This document shows positions 8,154-16,997 of a stretch of 64,000 nucleotides of DNA, piece after piece (the stretch's first letter is position 1; each line of letters begins with the position of its first letter). This DNA comes from Streptomyces lacrimifluminis (GTDB lineage Bacteria > Actinomycetota > Actinomycetes > Streptomycetales > Streptomycetaceae), in assembly GCF_014646095.1 (NCBI RefSeq), contig NZ_BMMU01000028.1:35634-99633 (forward strand). The letters run 5' to 3'. The notes beneath the pieces were generated by a model, which had not been told where the DNA came from, searched no databases, and was given only the letters and a program-made list of their open reading frames with translations. The position numbers and the translations under genes are program-made.

Positions 8154-9743
8154 ATGAAGTCGATGCAGCAGCCCCAGCACCACCTGCCCCTCGACCTGCC
8201 CGTCGACCTGCCCGTCGACCTCGACGAGGCCGTCCACCGATGCCTCGTCGCCGGTTTCGACGGCACCACCGGCGTCCCGGACACCCTCAAGCGGCTCATC
8301 GGGCGCGGCCTCGGCGGGGTGATCCTCTTCACCCGCAACGTGCGCGACGCGGACCAGGTCCGCCGCCTCACCGACGAACTGCGCGCCCTGCGCCCCGACC
8401 TCCTCGTCGCCATCGACAACGAGGGCGGCGGCATCGGCCACCTCGTCGCCGCGGGCGCGCCCGAGGTGCCCGGCTCGTACGCCCTCGGTGTCGTCGACGA
8501 CCCGGATCTCACCGCCCGCTGCGCCGACGCCCTCGCCGGTCACCTCGCCTCGCTGGGCATCACCGTCTCGTACGCCCCCGTGGCCGACCTCCAGCACCGC
8601 CCCGACAACCCGATCGTCCGCACCCGCTCCTTCGGCGCCGGTCCGGAACTCGCCGCCCGTCACCTACGGGCCTGGATCACGGCGACCGAGGCACGCGGCA
8701 TCGCCTCCTGCGCCAAGCACTTCCCCGGCCACGGCGGCACGGTGACCGACAGCCACCACGAGATGGCGGTCGACCTGCGGTCGTACGACGACATCCGTGC
8801 CGATGTCGAGCCGTTCCGGGCGGCCGTGGCGGCGGGCGTGCCGATGCTGATGAGCGCACACGTGGTGTACCCGGCGCTGGATCCGGAGCGGCCCGCGACC
8901 CTCAGCCGCCGGATCCTGGGCGACCTGCTCCGCCACGACCTCGGCTTCGACGGGGTCCTGGTCAGCGACGCGCTGGAGATGAAGGCGATCGCCGACCGGT
9001 ACGGCGAGGCGGCCGGCGCCCGGCTCGCCCTCGCCGCGGGCGCCGACCAGGTGATCGTGGCGGTACCGGACCTGGCGACCACCCTGGCCTGCCGGGACGC
9101 GGTGATCGGCGCGCTGCGGGACGGCATGCTCGCGGAGGAGCGGGTACGGGAGGCCGCCGGGCGGGTGCGGAAGCTGGCGGAGCGGTATGCGGGCGCGGTG
9201 GGGGAGGGGGCGAGGGAGAGCGCGGTCGAGCCGTGGGACGCGGGTGCGGGGCTCGATGCGGCTCGGCGGGCTGTGCGGGGTGGCTCCACCGGTTCCGGAG
9301 GCGGTGCGGTGTCGGCTCCGGGGCGGGGTGCGTACGTCCTCGATCTGTTCCCGCCGCCGCATCCCGCGCTGAACTGGGGTGGCGAGGATCTGCTGAGCGC
9401 GGTGCGCGCGCTGGATCCCACGGCTTCGGGCATGGCGCTCAACGAGGCTCCGGTGGATCCGGCGGCCCTGGTCGAGGGGGTTCTGCGGTGGGCGGCCGGG
9501 GTGCCGCTGGTGGTCGCCACGTCGGACGCGGGGTTGTATCCGTGGCAGGGGGAGCTGCGGGGGGCGTTGGTGGCGGGGCGGGGGGATGCGGTGCTGGTGG
9601 AGACGGGGTTGCCGGACGCTGGTGCTGGTGCTGGTGCTGGTGCTGGTGCTGGTGCTCGTTCCGGTGCGGGTGCGTGGTGTTCTTACGGGCGGGGGCGGGT
9701 CAATCTGCGGGCGTTGGCCGAGGTGTTGGTGGGGGGCGTCTGA
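8154..9743 (+). CDS. Glycoside hydrolase family 3, NagZ-like beta-N-acetylhexosaminidase
   Basis: This 529-residue protein has no signal peptide, so it should act in the cytoplasm. The motif KHFPGHGGTVTDSHHEM (from residue 188) is the NagZ-type loop carrying the Asp-His acid/base dyad (D199, H201). The nucleophile is D272 in LVSDALEMKAI. Substrate-binding phrases include AIDNEGGGIGHL and ARHLRAWITATEARGI. These features point to removal of terminal GlcNAc from oligosaccharides or muropeptides. After the barrel comes a degenerate C-terminal domain with an (Ala-Gly) repeat. ATG 8154 is preceded by AGAGG. The site O1 upstream suggests control with the ABC transporter at 24-28 kb. Confidence 0.85.
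   Translation: MKSMQQPQHHLPLDLPVDLPVDLDEAVHRCLVAGFDGTTGVPDTLKRLIGRGLGGVILFTRNVRDADQVRRLTDELRALRPDLLVAIDNEGGGIGHLVAAGAPEVPGSYALGVVDDPDLTARCADALAGHLASLGITVSYAPVADLQHRPDNPIVRTRSFGAGPELAARHLRAWITATEARGIASCAKHFPGHGGTVTDSHHEMAVDLRSYDDIRADVEPFRAAVAAGVPMLMSAHVVYPALDPERPATLSRRILGDLLRHDLGFDGVLVSDALEMKAIADRYGEAAGARLALAAGADQVIVAVPDLATTLACRDAVIGALRDGMLAEERVREAAGRVRKLAERYAGAVGEGARESAVEPWDAGAGLDAARRAVRGGSTGSGGGAVSAPGRGAYVLDLFPPPHPALNWGGEDLLSAVRALDPTASGMALNEAPVDPAALVEGVLRWAAGVPLVVATSDAGLYPWQGELRGALVAGRGDAVLVETGLPDAGAGAGAGAGAGARSGAGAWCSYGRGRVNLRALAEVLVGGV
9618..9656 (+). repeat. GGTGCT hexanucleotide microsatellite inside the GH3 gene
   Basis: GCT at 9618 is followed by six perfect GGTGCT units (9621-9656), coding for an alternating Ala-Gly run near the C-terminus. 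Each unit is six bases, so slippage would keep the frame and only change linker length. Confidence 0.9.
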
Positions 9744-9756
9744 GGTGGTGTGTTTG

Positions 9757-9832
9757 GTGCGGGCCGGTGGCGGCTGGTCGCGCCCATGTGGCGGAGCCGC
9801 ACATGTCACAGCCCCGCGCCCCTGAAGCAGGC
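9757..9832. repeat. Streptomyces-type dispersed intergenic hairpin element
   Basis: The segment runs from GTGCGGGCCGGTGG through GGTCGCGCCC and a CATGTG...CACATG dyad (9785-9805) to CCCCGCGCCCCT. I recognise this pattern as one that recurs between genes in many Streptomyces genomes, often after convergent genes. It lies between convergent stops at 9743 and 10034 and may act as a terminator. The rest of the gap to 10033 shows nothing I can name. Confidence 0.5.
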
Positions 9833-10033
9833 CGGTCCCTGCCTGCGCCGGGTCACTCGCGCCCTGGGAGCGCTCGCCCTTGCTGCTGGGCTCCGGCCGG
9901 ACCCGAGTCTCGGGGACGGCCCTTTGCTGCTGGCTTCTGGTTGGGCTGGTGCCCGGGGAGTGGCCCCCTGCCGCAGGCCTCCGGGCAGGGCCGCGGTCGG
10001 GGGTGTCTCCTCGGCTCTCGTCGTTCGACCCGG

Positions 10034-11275
10034 TCAAAGGGGGCGGACGACTTCCTTGATGCCGCGTGCCGTCAGGTAGGTCTCGTCCTCGGCGTGCTCC
10101 GTCAGTACCACCGCCGGGCGTACGTCCTCCGCCCGTAGCCGCATCCACGCCTCGAAGTACGCGCCTCCAGGGCCCGAAATCGAACGAGTCCCTGGTGTGC
10201 GGACCAGGGCCAGGGCGGTCGTACGGGGCTCTGTCGGGCGGGGTTCGGCGCGCAGCTCGGCGACCGTCTCCGCGAGGGCCTGGGCGATGGGTTTCGGGCG
10301 GCCCGTGGCGTCGAACAGGCCGAGGGTGTACTCCAGTTCGGGAAAGTCGGCCAGGGAGCGGTCGACGTCGTGGGAGCACCACCAGGTGACCCCGTACAGG
10401 TTGGCGCACCCGGCGGCGTTGCGTACGGTCGCGCGGGCGAAACCGGGGGCGTCGGCCGCCGGGATGTGTGGTTCGGGGGCGCCGGTCTCCTGGACCCAGA
10501 CGGGCCGGGCGGGGTCCTCGGCGTACGCGGTGGCCAGTTCCACGCCGTACTCCGCGAGGTGCTCGACCTGGGGGGAGCGGGGGCCGTAGCGGCGGGCGCA
10601 GTCGGCCGAGAACACCCAGGGGTGGACGGTCGTCAGGTCGCCCTTGCGGGCCGAGGCCTCCGGCGTGAAGGGGTGGTCGTCGCCATACCATGCGGCGTCG
10701 TACGCGGAGTGCGTGACCAGGCCCGCCGTCGATCCCAGCCCTGTTCGCGCGGCGGCCAGCAGGGTGTCCAGGTAGTGGTCGACGTCGGCCACCGTCACCG
10801 GGTTGTGTTCGACCAGGTTGTTGAGCTCGTTGCCGAGCTGGAGGCCGAGGAGGTTCGGGCGGCCGGCCAGGGCGCTGCCGAGGGTGCGCAGGAGGTTGGC
10901 CTGCGCCTCGATCGTCTCCGGGTCCGTGAAGACGTTGCGGTGGTGCCAGCTGCGGGTCCACTCCGGGTAGAAGTCGAAGCTGGAGAGGTGGCCCTGCACG
11001 CCGTCCACCATGACGTCGAGGCCCGCCTCCGCCGCCACGTCCACGAGCTGGGCCACCTGGTCGACGGCGGACGCGCGGATCAGCGTGCGGTTCGGCTGGA
11101 GCAGCGGCCAGAGGGGGAAGATCCGTACGTGGTCCAGGCCCAGCCCGGCGATCTGGTCGAGGTCCTCGCGGGCGAGGGCCGCGTCGAAGTCGTACCAGGA
11201 GTGGAACCAGCCCCGGCGCGGCGTGTAGTTGACGCCGAAACGAGGGGCGGAAGAGGGGGCAGGGGAAGTGCTCAC
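10034..11275 (-). CDS. Cytoplasmic glycoside hydrolase, cellulase-superfamily (GH5-like)
   Basis: This 413-residue TIM-barrel protein begins at GTG 11275 with GAGGAGG just upstream. It opens MSTSPAPSS then FGVNYTPRRGWFHSWYDFD, typical of GH5-like barrels in sugar loci. The putative acid/base is E in LLGLQLGNELNN and the nucleophile E in VWVQETGAPEPH, the latter at the end of strand 7. There is no signal peptide. It is divergent from the amino-sugar kinase, with two operator-like motifs between them. Family membership within clan GH-A is fairly clear; the exact subfamily and linkage are not. Confidence 0.8.
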   Translation of the reverse strand: MSTSPAPSSAPRFGVNYTPRRGWFHSWYDFDAALAREDLDQIAGLGLDHVRIFPLWPLLQPNRTLIRASAVDQVAQLVDVAAEAGLDVMVDGVQGHLSSFDFYPEWTRSWHHRNVFTDPETIEAQANLLRTLGSALAGRPNLLGLQLGNELNNLVEHNPVTVADVDHYLDTLLAAARTGLGSTAGLVTHSAYDAAWYGDDHPFTPEASARKGDLTTVHPWVFSADCARRYGPRSPQVEHLAEYGVELATAYAEDPARPVWVQETGAPEPHIPAADAPGFARATVRNAAGCANLYGVTWWCSHDVDRSLADFPELEYTLGLFDATGRPKPIAQALAETVAELRAEPRPTEPRTTALALVRTPGTRSISGPGGAYFEAWMRLRAEDVRPAVVLTEHAEDETYLTARGIKEVVRPL

Positions 11276-11333
11276 GGGTCCTCCTCGGACGTGCGTGACT
11301 GCGCCGGGCCGCGAGTCGGGTCTTGTCCTCGGC

Positions 11334-11350
11334 GAATGTATGAACCACCA
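11334..11350 (-). promoter_or_regulatory. Operator-like site O2 between the GH5-like and kinase genes
   Basis: On the minus strand it reads TGGTGGTTCATACATTC, almost the same as site O6 (TGGTGGTTCATCCATGC) before the ABC operon. It lies 60-75 bp before the GH5-like start and 10 bp before the kinase ATG. Confidence 0.55.
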
Positions 11351-11359
11351 TAGTGCGCG

Positions 11360-12490
11360 ATGAGCAATGAATTGAACCAAGATTTGGGTCGGGATCCCGG
11401 CCGGGGCGAACACGGTGTCCGGGCAGGCGGCGCCCTCGTCGTCGGGCTCGACGCCGGTGGCACCCGTACGCGTGCCGTGCTGGCGTCCGCCTCCGACGGG
11501 CGCCCGCTCGGTGAGGGCGTCGCGGGGCCGGGCAACGCTCTCACCGTCCCCGTGCCGCAGCTCACCGAGCACCTCGTCGAGGCTCTCGCGGGGGCGGTGC
11601 CGGAGCCGGACCGCCCCCGGGTCGTCGCCGTCGCGGGCGGCTTCGCGGGCGCCGCCGGCACCGCCGACGAACCCGGCCGCGTCAACGCCCTCACCGCGCT
11701 GACGGAAGCCCTGCGGCGCCTCGGCATCCCCGCGCGCGAGATCCGGATCAGCAGCGACATCGAGGCCGCCTTCGCCGCCGCCCCGGACACCCCGGCTGAC
11801 GGCCTGGCCCTGGTCGCCGGTACGGGCGCGGTCGCGATGCGTATCACCGCCCGCCACTGCGAGAAGACGGTCGGCGGCGACGGCTGGCTCCTCGGCGACG
11901 ACGGTGGCGGCTTCTGGATCGGCCGGGAAGCGGTCCGGGTCGCCCTGCGCATGGCGGACCGGCGGGGTGGCGACACGGCTCTGGCGGTGCTGGTGGGACG
12001 GGAGTTGGGGGTGCCGGAGGCGGTTCTCCCCTCCGGGGGCGAGGTGTCGGCTTTCGAGGAGTACGGGGAACGCGAGGGGTACGAGGGTGGGGGTGGTGGC
12101 GGTCGGGCATGGTCCCGTACCGCCCGCGAGGCCTATCGCCGGCACGTCCTCCCCGCTGTCATGGCCGAACCACCGGTCCGGCTGGCCCGGTTGGCCCCGC
12201 TGGTCGCCGAGGCGGCTCGGGCGGGGGACGCTCTCGCGGGGGCGATCCTCAGGGAGGCGGCCGGTCATCTCGCCGACTGCGTAAGGGCGTTGGAGCCGGC
12301 GCCGGGGGAGTCGGTGGTCGCGACGGGCGGTCTGCTCGGCCCGGAAGGCCCGCTGACCGCTCCCCTGGACCGGCATCTCAGCGCCCTCGGCCTGGTCGCG
12401 CACTGGGTCCCGGACGGCAGCCGGGGTGCGGTGGCCCTGGCCCGCCTCGCCCACGACGGCGCCGTTACCTACCCGGAGAAGGAAAAGTGA
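11360..12490 (+). CDS. BadF/BcrA-type ATPase family N-acetylglucosamine (amino-sugar) kinase
   Basis: The 376-residue protein has the ASKHA fold. The phosphate-1 motif is VVGLDAGGTRTRAVL near residue 30. AVAGGFAGAAGTADE follows, then the adenosine region LVAGTGAVAMRI and the phosphate-2 segment GDDGGGFWIGREAV. The BadF-type group includes eukaryote-like GlcNAc kinases (NAGK), so phosphorylation of GlcNAc or a related amino sugar is the best guess. ATG 11360 lacks a clear ribosome-binding site, and TTG 11372 or 11384 are alternatives. Its TGA at 12488-12490 sits inside GTGACC, which I infer was once the start of the following GH3 gene. Confidence 0.82.
   Translation: MSNELNQDLGRDPGRGEHGVRAGGALVVGLDAGGTRTRAVLASASDGRPLGEGVAGPGNALTVPVPQLTEHLVEALAGAVPEPDRPRVVAVAGGFAGAAGTADEPGRVNALTALTEALRRLGIPAREIRISSDIEAAFAAAPDTPADGLALVAGTGAVAMRITARHCEKTVGGDGWLLGDDGGGFWIGREAVRVALRMADRRGGDTALAVLVGRELGVPEAVLPSGGEVSAFEEYGEREGYEGGGGGGRAWSRTAREAYRRHVLPAVMAEPPVRLARLAPLVAEAARAGDALAGAILREAAGHLADCVRALEPAPGESVVATGGLLGPEGPLTAPLDRHLSALGLVAHWVPDGSRGAVALARLAHDGAVTYPEKEK
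11366..11380 (-). promoter_or_regulatory. Operator-like site O3 overlapping the kinase start
   Basis: On the minus strand it reads TTGGTTCAATTCATT, sharing TGGTTCAATTCA with site O4 before the ABC operon. It overlaps codons 3-7 of the kinase as annotated, which would suit repression by steric block or argue for a downstream start. Confidence 0.55.
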
Positions 12491-12492
12491 CC

Positions 12493-14310
12493 GTTCCTAG
12501 AGACTGAGCGGGAGTGAGTCCTGTTGCCAGAAATCATGCTCGACCGAACGCCCCGGACGGTGTTGGGCGTTCTGGTTGCCCGCGTTCGCTCCGCGTCCTG
12601 GCGGCACGGATCGTGTCCGTGGTCCGGGGATGCGGGGGCGGGTTCCCTCACGCCCAGGAACACTCGGTCTGGCCTGGGCGGTCCGATGCTCCGCACGATC
12701 ACTCCGGTCGTGTGGGGGCGGTGTCGTCCGTCGCCGGATCGGGTGTCCCTGGGCGCGCCTTCCGATCGCCACGGCGGCAGCATCGTGGCGGGTGGTTGTG
12801 CGGGTTGTGGTGGTGAGGGGTTTCTGCCAGTGCTGGGCGCCCCAGCGGCTGGTGTAGGCGGGGTCGACGGCGAGGACCGCGATGCCCGTCTGATCCGCCA
12901 TCGAGGCGAGCCGGGTGCGGAACTTGGCGGTGGGCATGCCGGAGATCAGCTGGCGGAAGCGTTTGCGGCGGCCGTATTTTTCCCGGGTCGTCTCGGCGGC
13001 GAAGTCCAGGTCCTCGACCGCGATCGCCTTGACGCCGCACGTTTGGGCCCAGTGCAGGAGGCGTGTGAGGGCGTGGCGGACCTGGGCGTCACGGTGCTGG
13101 GCGGTGCCGGTGAGGTCGTAGAAGAAACGGTGCGGGTTGCCGGTGGGTTGCCGTGGGTGTCGAGGTGCCAGGCGGCGAGGTGGTCGGCGTTCATGTCGAC
13201 GCCGATCACGCCGTGGGCGAGGGCGGCCTCGATGGGGAGGGTGGGGGTGGGCGGGATCTGCCAGGAGGCGGTCAGATACCAGCGGTCCCGTCCGATATCG
13301 AGGTGGATGCGGTAGGCCACAGCCCGGTTGGCCGCGATCCTGTCAGCCCACTCCTCGCCCCGGTGCGCGAACGTAACCCGGCAGGCCAGGACGTACCGCC
13401 CGTGAGGGGCGTTCGCCAGATGCGCGAGTGGCGCGGGGAGCTTGATGCTCACCTCGCCGTCCGGACTGATCCGGATCGTCTCGTTGCCGTAGCGCTTGCC
13501 GGACTCGCCGTCCGCCTGGCAGAACCAGCGCTCCGCCTCCCAGCCCCGGCGCCACTCGGACTCGGTCAGCTGCGCCGCGTCCAGGTGATGCCGGGCACGG
13601 GCCAGACGTTTGCCGCCGCGTACGACGTGCACGACGCCTGCCTCGCGGTCGGCACGCACGGCGGCCAGCCGATCCTGAAGCGCCCGAAGCCGCCGCGACT
13701 TGGCATGCCATTCCCGCTGGGAGCGGTAACCCCCCGGCGCCTTCTTCGTCCCTTTCTGTCCGACCGGCAGTGCCAGGCGGTCCTCAATGGTGTGGACGCC
13801 CGCTTCCAGGTTCTGGATGTGTGCGAGCTGGCAGCGGCGGGCCAGCGCCCACTGGTCATGCGTAGCCTTGGTAATCGACCCCGCCCACCGCGACGACGAC
13901 AGCGGCGTCAGCTCCCGCTTACGCACCGCCCACGCCTCACCAGTATGCGAAAGACCGTCCCGACACCGTGTCTTGAGATCCCTCGAAGCCAGCGACCCCA
14001 GATGCGCACCCAGCAGGCGCAGCACCTTCTCATCGTCCGGCGTCAGGTCCTTGAGGCGGGTACGGACGGCCACACCACTCGGACCGGACGCGACGAATGG
14101 CGGCGCAATGCTCCTTAGCTCGCCCACCCTGTCACCCCCGCCCGGCCCCATCCGAAGATCCGTCGCCATGAGGAACGAGTGCCACCCGGGAAGGTCACGC
14201 ATTCGATGCAAGAACGTCAGTTCCCTACCGAGAATCAACACCACGGCCGAGACGCGCGACACGACACAGGCCCCGCGCGCTCACTCCCGCTCACCAGAAC
14301 GCGCTTGAAC
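12493..14310 (-). mobile_element. TnpB-only (IS1341-type, IS200/IS605 group) insertion element
   Basis: The element is about 1.82 kb and carries only a TnpB-like gene on the minus strand. Its borders are inferred by rejoining the flanks: GTGACC at 12487-12492 plus ACACTCCAG from 14311 restores an in-frame GH3 start overlapping the kinase stop. No target duplication is seen, as expected for this group. Subterminal inverted copies of AGCGGGAGTGAG lie at 12507-12518 and 14280-14291. Borders may be off by one base because a C is shared. Confidence 0.7.
12497..14169 (-). pseudogene. tnpB: TnpB-family (OrfB) transposon protein, frameshifted
   Basis: The N-terminal frame is open up to 14262, with ATG 14169 a reasonable start. 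It holds the RuvC-I motif IGVDMNADHLAAWHLDTHGN. It then loses phase at about 13145-13147, where a GGG run on the plus strand has one G fewer than needed. In the next frame the protein resumes as GNPHRFFYDLTG, RuvC-II with the catalytic Glu in KAIAVEDLDF, and RuvC-III with Asp in TTRHDAAAVAIGRR, ending at 12497. The usual zinc-finger cysteines between RuvC-II and RuvC-III are absent; the region reads VDPAYTSRWGAQHW. All three acidic residues are retained, so only the frameshift inactivates it, unless it is a sequencing error or is bypassed. Confidence 0.8.
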
Positions 14311-16623
14311 ACACTCCAGCGGCAACAGGTCCAAACCCCTCTCTACCATGACCCGGCGGCCCCGGTCGACGCCCGCGTCGCCGACCTCCTGGCCCGGATG
14401 ACCCTGCGCGAGAAGGTCGGCCAGCTCAACCAGCGGATGTACGGCTGGAACGCCTACCGCCGCCGCCCGGACGGCGAGTTCGAGCTGACCCGTGCCCTGT
14501 ACGAGGAGACCGACCGCTTCGAGGGACTCGGCGCCCTGTACGGGCTGCTGCGCGCCGACGCCTGGTCCGGCGTCGACCACTCGACGGGTGCCGACGCGCA
14601 GGCGGGCCCGGCACTGGCCCACCTGGTCCAACGGCACGTACTCGAACGCAGCCGCCTGGGCATTCCCGCTCTCTTCGTCGAGGAGGTACCGCACGGCCTC
14701 ATGGCCCTCGACGGCACGGTCCTCCCCGTCAACCTGGCCGTCGGCGCCACCTGGGACCCGGAGCTGTACGAGCGGGCGGCATCCCACGCCGCCGCCGAAC
14801 TCCGCGCCCGGGGCGGCCACTTGGCGCTGGTCTCGGCGCTGGACATCGCCCGCGACCCCCGCTGGGGCCGCACGGAGGAATGCTTCGGCGAGGACCCGTA
14901 CCTCGCCGCGCGCCTGACGGAGGCGCTGGTGCGAGGCATGCAGGGCAACGCGGCCGAGCAGGTCGGCTTCTCTTCGGACAAGGCCCCGGTGGTCCTGAAG
15001 CACTTCGCCGGCCAGGGCGCGACGGTCGGCGGCCGGAACTCGGCCGAGTCGGAGCTGGGCCCCCGCGAACTCCACGAGATCCACCTCCCGGCAGCCAGGG
15101 CCGGCGTACGGGCCGGTGCCGCGGGCGTCATGGCCGCGTACAACGAGGTCGACGGTATCCCGTGTTCGGCCAACGGCCCTCTGCTGAACCGGCTGTTGCG
15201 CGAAAACTGGGGCTTCGAGGGCCTGGTCATGGCGGACGGCCTGGCGGTGGACCGCCTCGCCCGTATCACCGGCGACAAGGTCTCGGCAGGCGCTCTCGCC
15301 CTCAACTCCGGTATCGACCTGAGCCTTTGGGACGAGGGCTTCACGCACCTGGCGGAGGCGGTGGAGCGCGGCCTGGTGAAGGAGTCGGCGCTCGACGCGG
15401 CCGTGTCCCGGGTCCTGGCCCTGAAATTCCGCCTGGGCCTCTTCGAACACCCTTATATGACACCGGAGTTGCCGCCCGCTTCAGGGGAAGACGGCCGCTC
15501 CCTGAGCACGGCGCTGGCGCGCTCGGCCGTGACCCTGCTCCACAACAAGGCGGGCGTCCTGCCCGTCGACCCGGCCAGGGTCTCCCGCATGGCCGTCATC
15601 GGCCCGCACTCCGCCACCACGGCCCACCAACTCGGCGACTACACGGCCCCCCAACGCCCCGGCACAGGAACCAGCGTTCTGGCCGCCCTGAACCGGCTCA
15701 CCTTTCCCGGGACGGAGGTCCGCCACGCTCCAGGCTGCGCCTTGACCGGCGACGACCGCTCCGGCATCCCGGAGGCGGTGGCGGCGGCAGCGGCCTCCGA
15801 CCTGGCGGTCCTGGTCCTGGGCGGCAGCAGCGCCCGTACACCGGACACGGAGTTCGACGCCAACGGCGCCGCCCGGACGATCGTCTCGGAGATGACCTGC
15901 GGCGAGGGCGTCGACCTGGCCGGTCTGCGGCTGGGCCAGGCCCAACACGCCCTGCTGGACGCGGTGACGGCGACGGGCACACCCACGGTGGTCGTCCTGG
16001 TCCAGGGCCGCCCGCACGCGGTCCCGGAGGCGGCGGAACGCGCCGCCGCGCTCCTGACGGCCTGGTATCCGGGCCCCTGGGGCGGCGAGGCGATCGCCGA
16101 GATCCTCCTCGGCCATACGGCCCCGACCGGCCGCCTCCCCGTCTCGGTGCCGCGCTCGGCGGCCCAACTCCCCGTCTACTACAACCACAAGGACACGGAG
16201 TACGGGTCGTACGTGGACGAGGACGCCGAGCCGCTGTACTCCTTCGGGCAGGGTCTGACGTACACGTCGTTCGAGTACGGCGTTCCGAACATCGTTCGGG
16301 ACGGCACCAGTTATGGGGTCAGTTGTGAGGTCGATGTCACCAACACCGGTGAACGGGCGGGGTGTTCGGTCGTCCAGCTGTACATCCGCCCGCTGCGTAC
16401 GACGGTGTGGCCCCGGACCCTCGAACTCCGCGCCTTTCAGAGCGTCGACCTGGCTCCGGGCGAGTGCCGTACGGTCGCGTTCACCCTCGGGGTGGATCAA
16501 CTCGCTCAGGTGGGCGTGGACTTGGAGCGGACGGTACTGCCGGGGAGCGTGGAGATCCGGGTGGCGGAGTCGGCGCGGGGGGCGCTGGACGCCGTACCGG
16601 CCGTCCTCGATGTCCAAGGCTGA
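14305..16623 (+). CDS. Glycoside hydrolase family 3 beta-glucosidase-type enzyme
   Basis: The coding frame from TTG 14305 gives 772 residues. It contains the GH3 N-domain (LLARMTLREKVGQLNQRMYGW), the KHFAGQGATVGGRNSAES loop, the nucleophile D311 in LVMADGLAVDRLA, the GH3 C-domain, and a fibronectin-III-like domain ending the protein (GLTYTSFEYG onward). There is no signal peptide, so it should act in the cytoplasm on an imported glycoside. The original start was probably GTG at 12487, separated now by the inserted element. The first bases of the present frame (TTGAAC) come from the element. No good ribosome-binding site precedes TTG 14305, so expression may be reduced. Confidence 0.85.
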   Translation: MNTLQRQQVQTPLYHDPAAPVDARVADLLARMTLREKVGQLNQRMYGWNAYRRRPDGEFELTRALYEETDRFEGLGALYGLLRADAWSGVDHSTGADAQAGPALAHLVQRHVLERSRLGIPALFVEEVPHGLMALDGTVLPVNLAVGATWDPELYERAASHAAAELRARGGHLALVSALDIARDPRWGRTEECFGEDPYLAARLTEALVRGMQGNAAEQVGFSSDKAPVVLKHFAGQGATVGGRNSAESELGPRELHEIHLPAARAGVRAGAAGVMAAYNEVDGIPCSANGPLLNRLLRENWGFEGLVMADGLAVDRLARITGDKVSAGALALNSGIDLSLWDEGFTHLAEAVERGLVKESALDAAVSRVLALKFRLGLFEHPYMTPELPPASGEDGRSLSTALARSAVTLLHNKAGVLPVDPARVSRMAVIGPHSATTAHQLGDYTAPQRPGTGTSVLAALNRLTFPGTEVRHAPGCALTGDDRSGIPEAVAAAAASDLAVLVLGGSSARTPDTEFDANGAARTIVSEMTCGEGVDLAGLRLGQAQHALLDAVTATGTPTVVVLVQGRPHAVPEAAERAAALLTAWYPGPWGGEAIAEILLGHTAPTGRLPVSVPRSAAQLPVYYNHKDTEYGSYVDEDAEPLYSFGQGLTYTSFEYGVPNIVRDGTSYGVSCEVDVTNTGERAGCSVVQLYIRPLRTTVWPRTLELRAFQSVDLAPGECRTVAFTLGVDQLAQVGVDLERTVLPGSVEIRVAESARGALDAVPAVLDVQG

Positions 16624-16997
16624 CCGGCAGGGCGGACATCGAAGAGTTCACCAGGGCAGTGCGGCCTCCGCCGCCGGGGCGCCGTCGTCTCGCTGTCACG
16701 CCGGTGGGGATGTCCCGGTCACCGTCGCGTGCGGAGGAGCGGTGACGTGTAACAGAAACCGGCGGTTCATGCAGGCTGTGCAACAGGCCCGACGATCAGT
16801 GAACCAACTTGCCCCGTACGGCATTTGACTGGTTGAGATCTACGAGGAAACGATGCCGAGAGGGCAACCCGCCTTGCCCCCACACGGGGATGAGTACCCG
16901 TACTCGTGTCTGAGCGCGCCCCCCCGGTCCACCGTGGAGAACACCACCCACGTATCACCCACGCACCACTCACGGACCGACCCGAAGGGCCCCCGCG

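Noticed and set aside
9618..9656. GGTGCT repeat considered as a CRISPR-like or regulatory repeat
   Set aside because: Units are 6 bp without spacers and lie in frame in a GH3 gene; it is a simple coding microsatellite.
14321..14329. GGCAACAGG in the GH3 gene is the reverse complement of CCTGTTGCC at 12520-12528 inside the TnpB element
   Set aside because: A 9-bp match in a different order relative to the 12-bp subterminal repeats; it does not fit terminal repeats and is probably chance.
16799..16811. TTGGTTCACTG half-site (minus strand) before the SCO4225-type gene, similar to the sugar operators
   Set aside because: Only one half is present, the gene is unrelated to sugar use and the site is far from the start.
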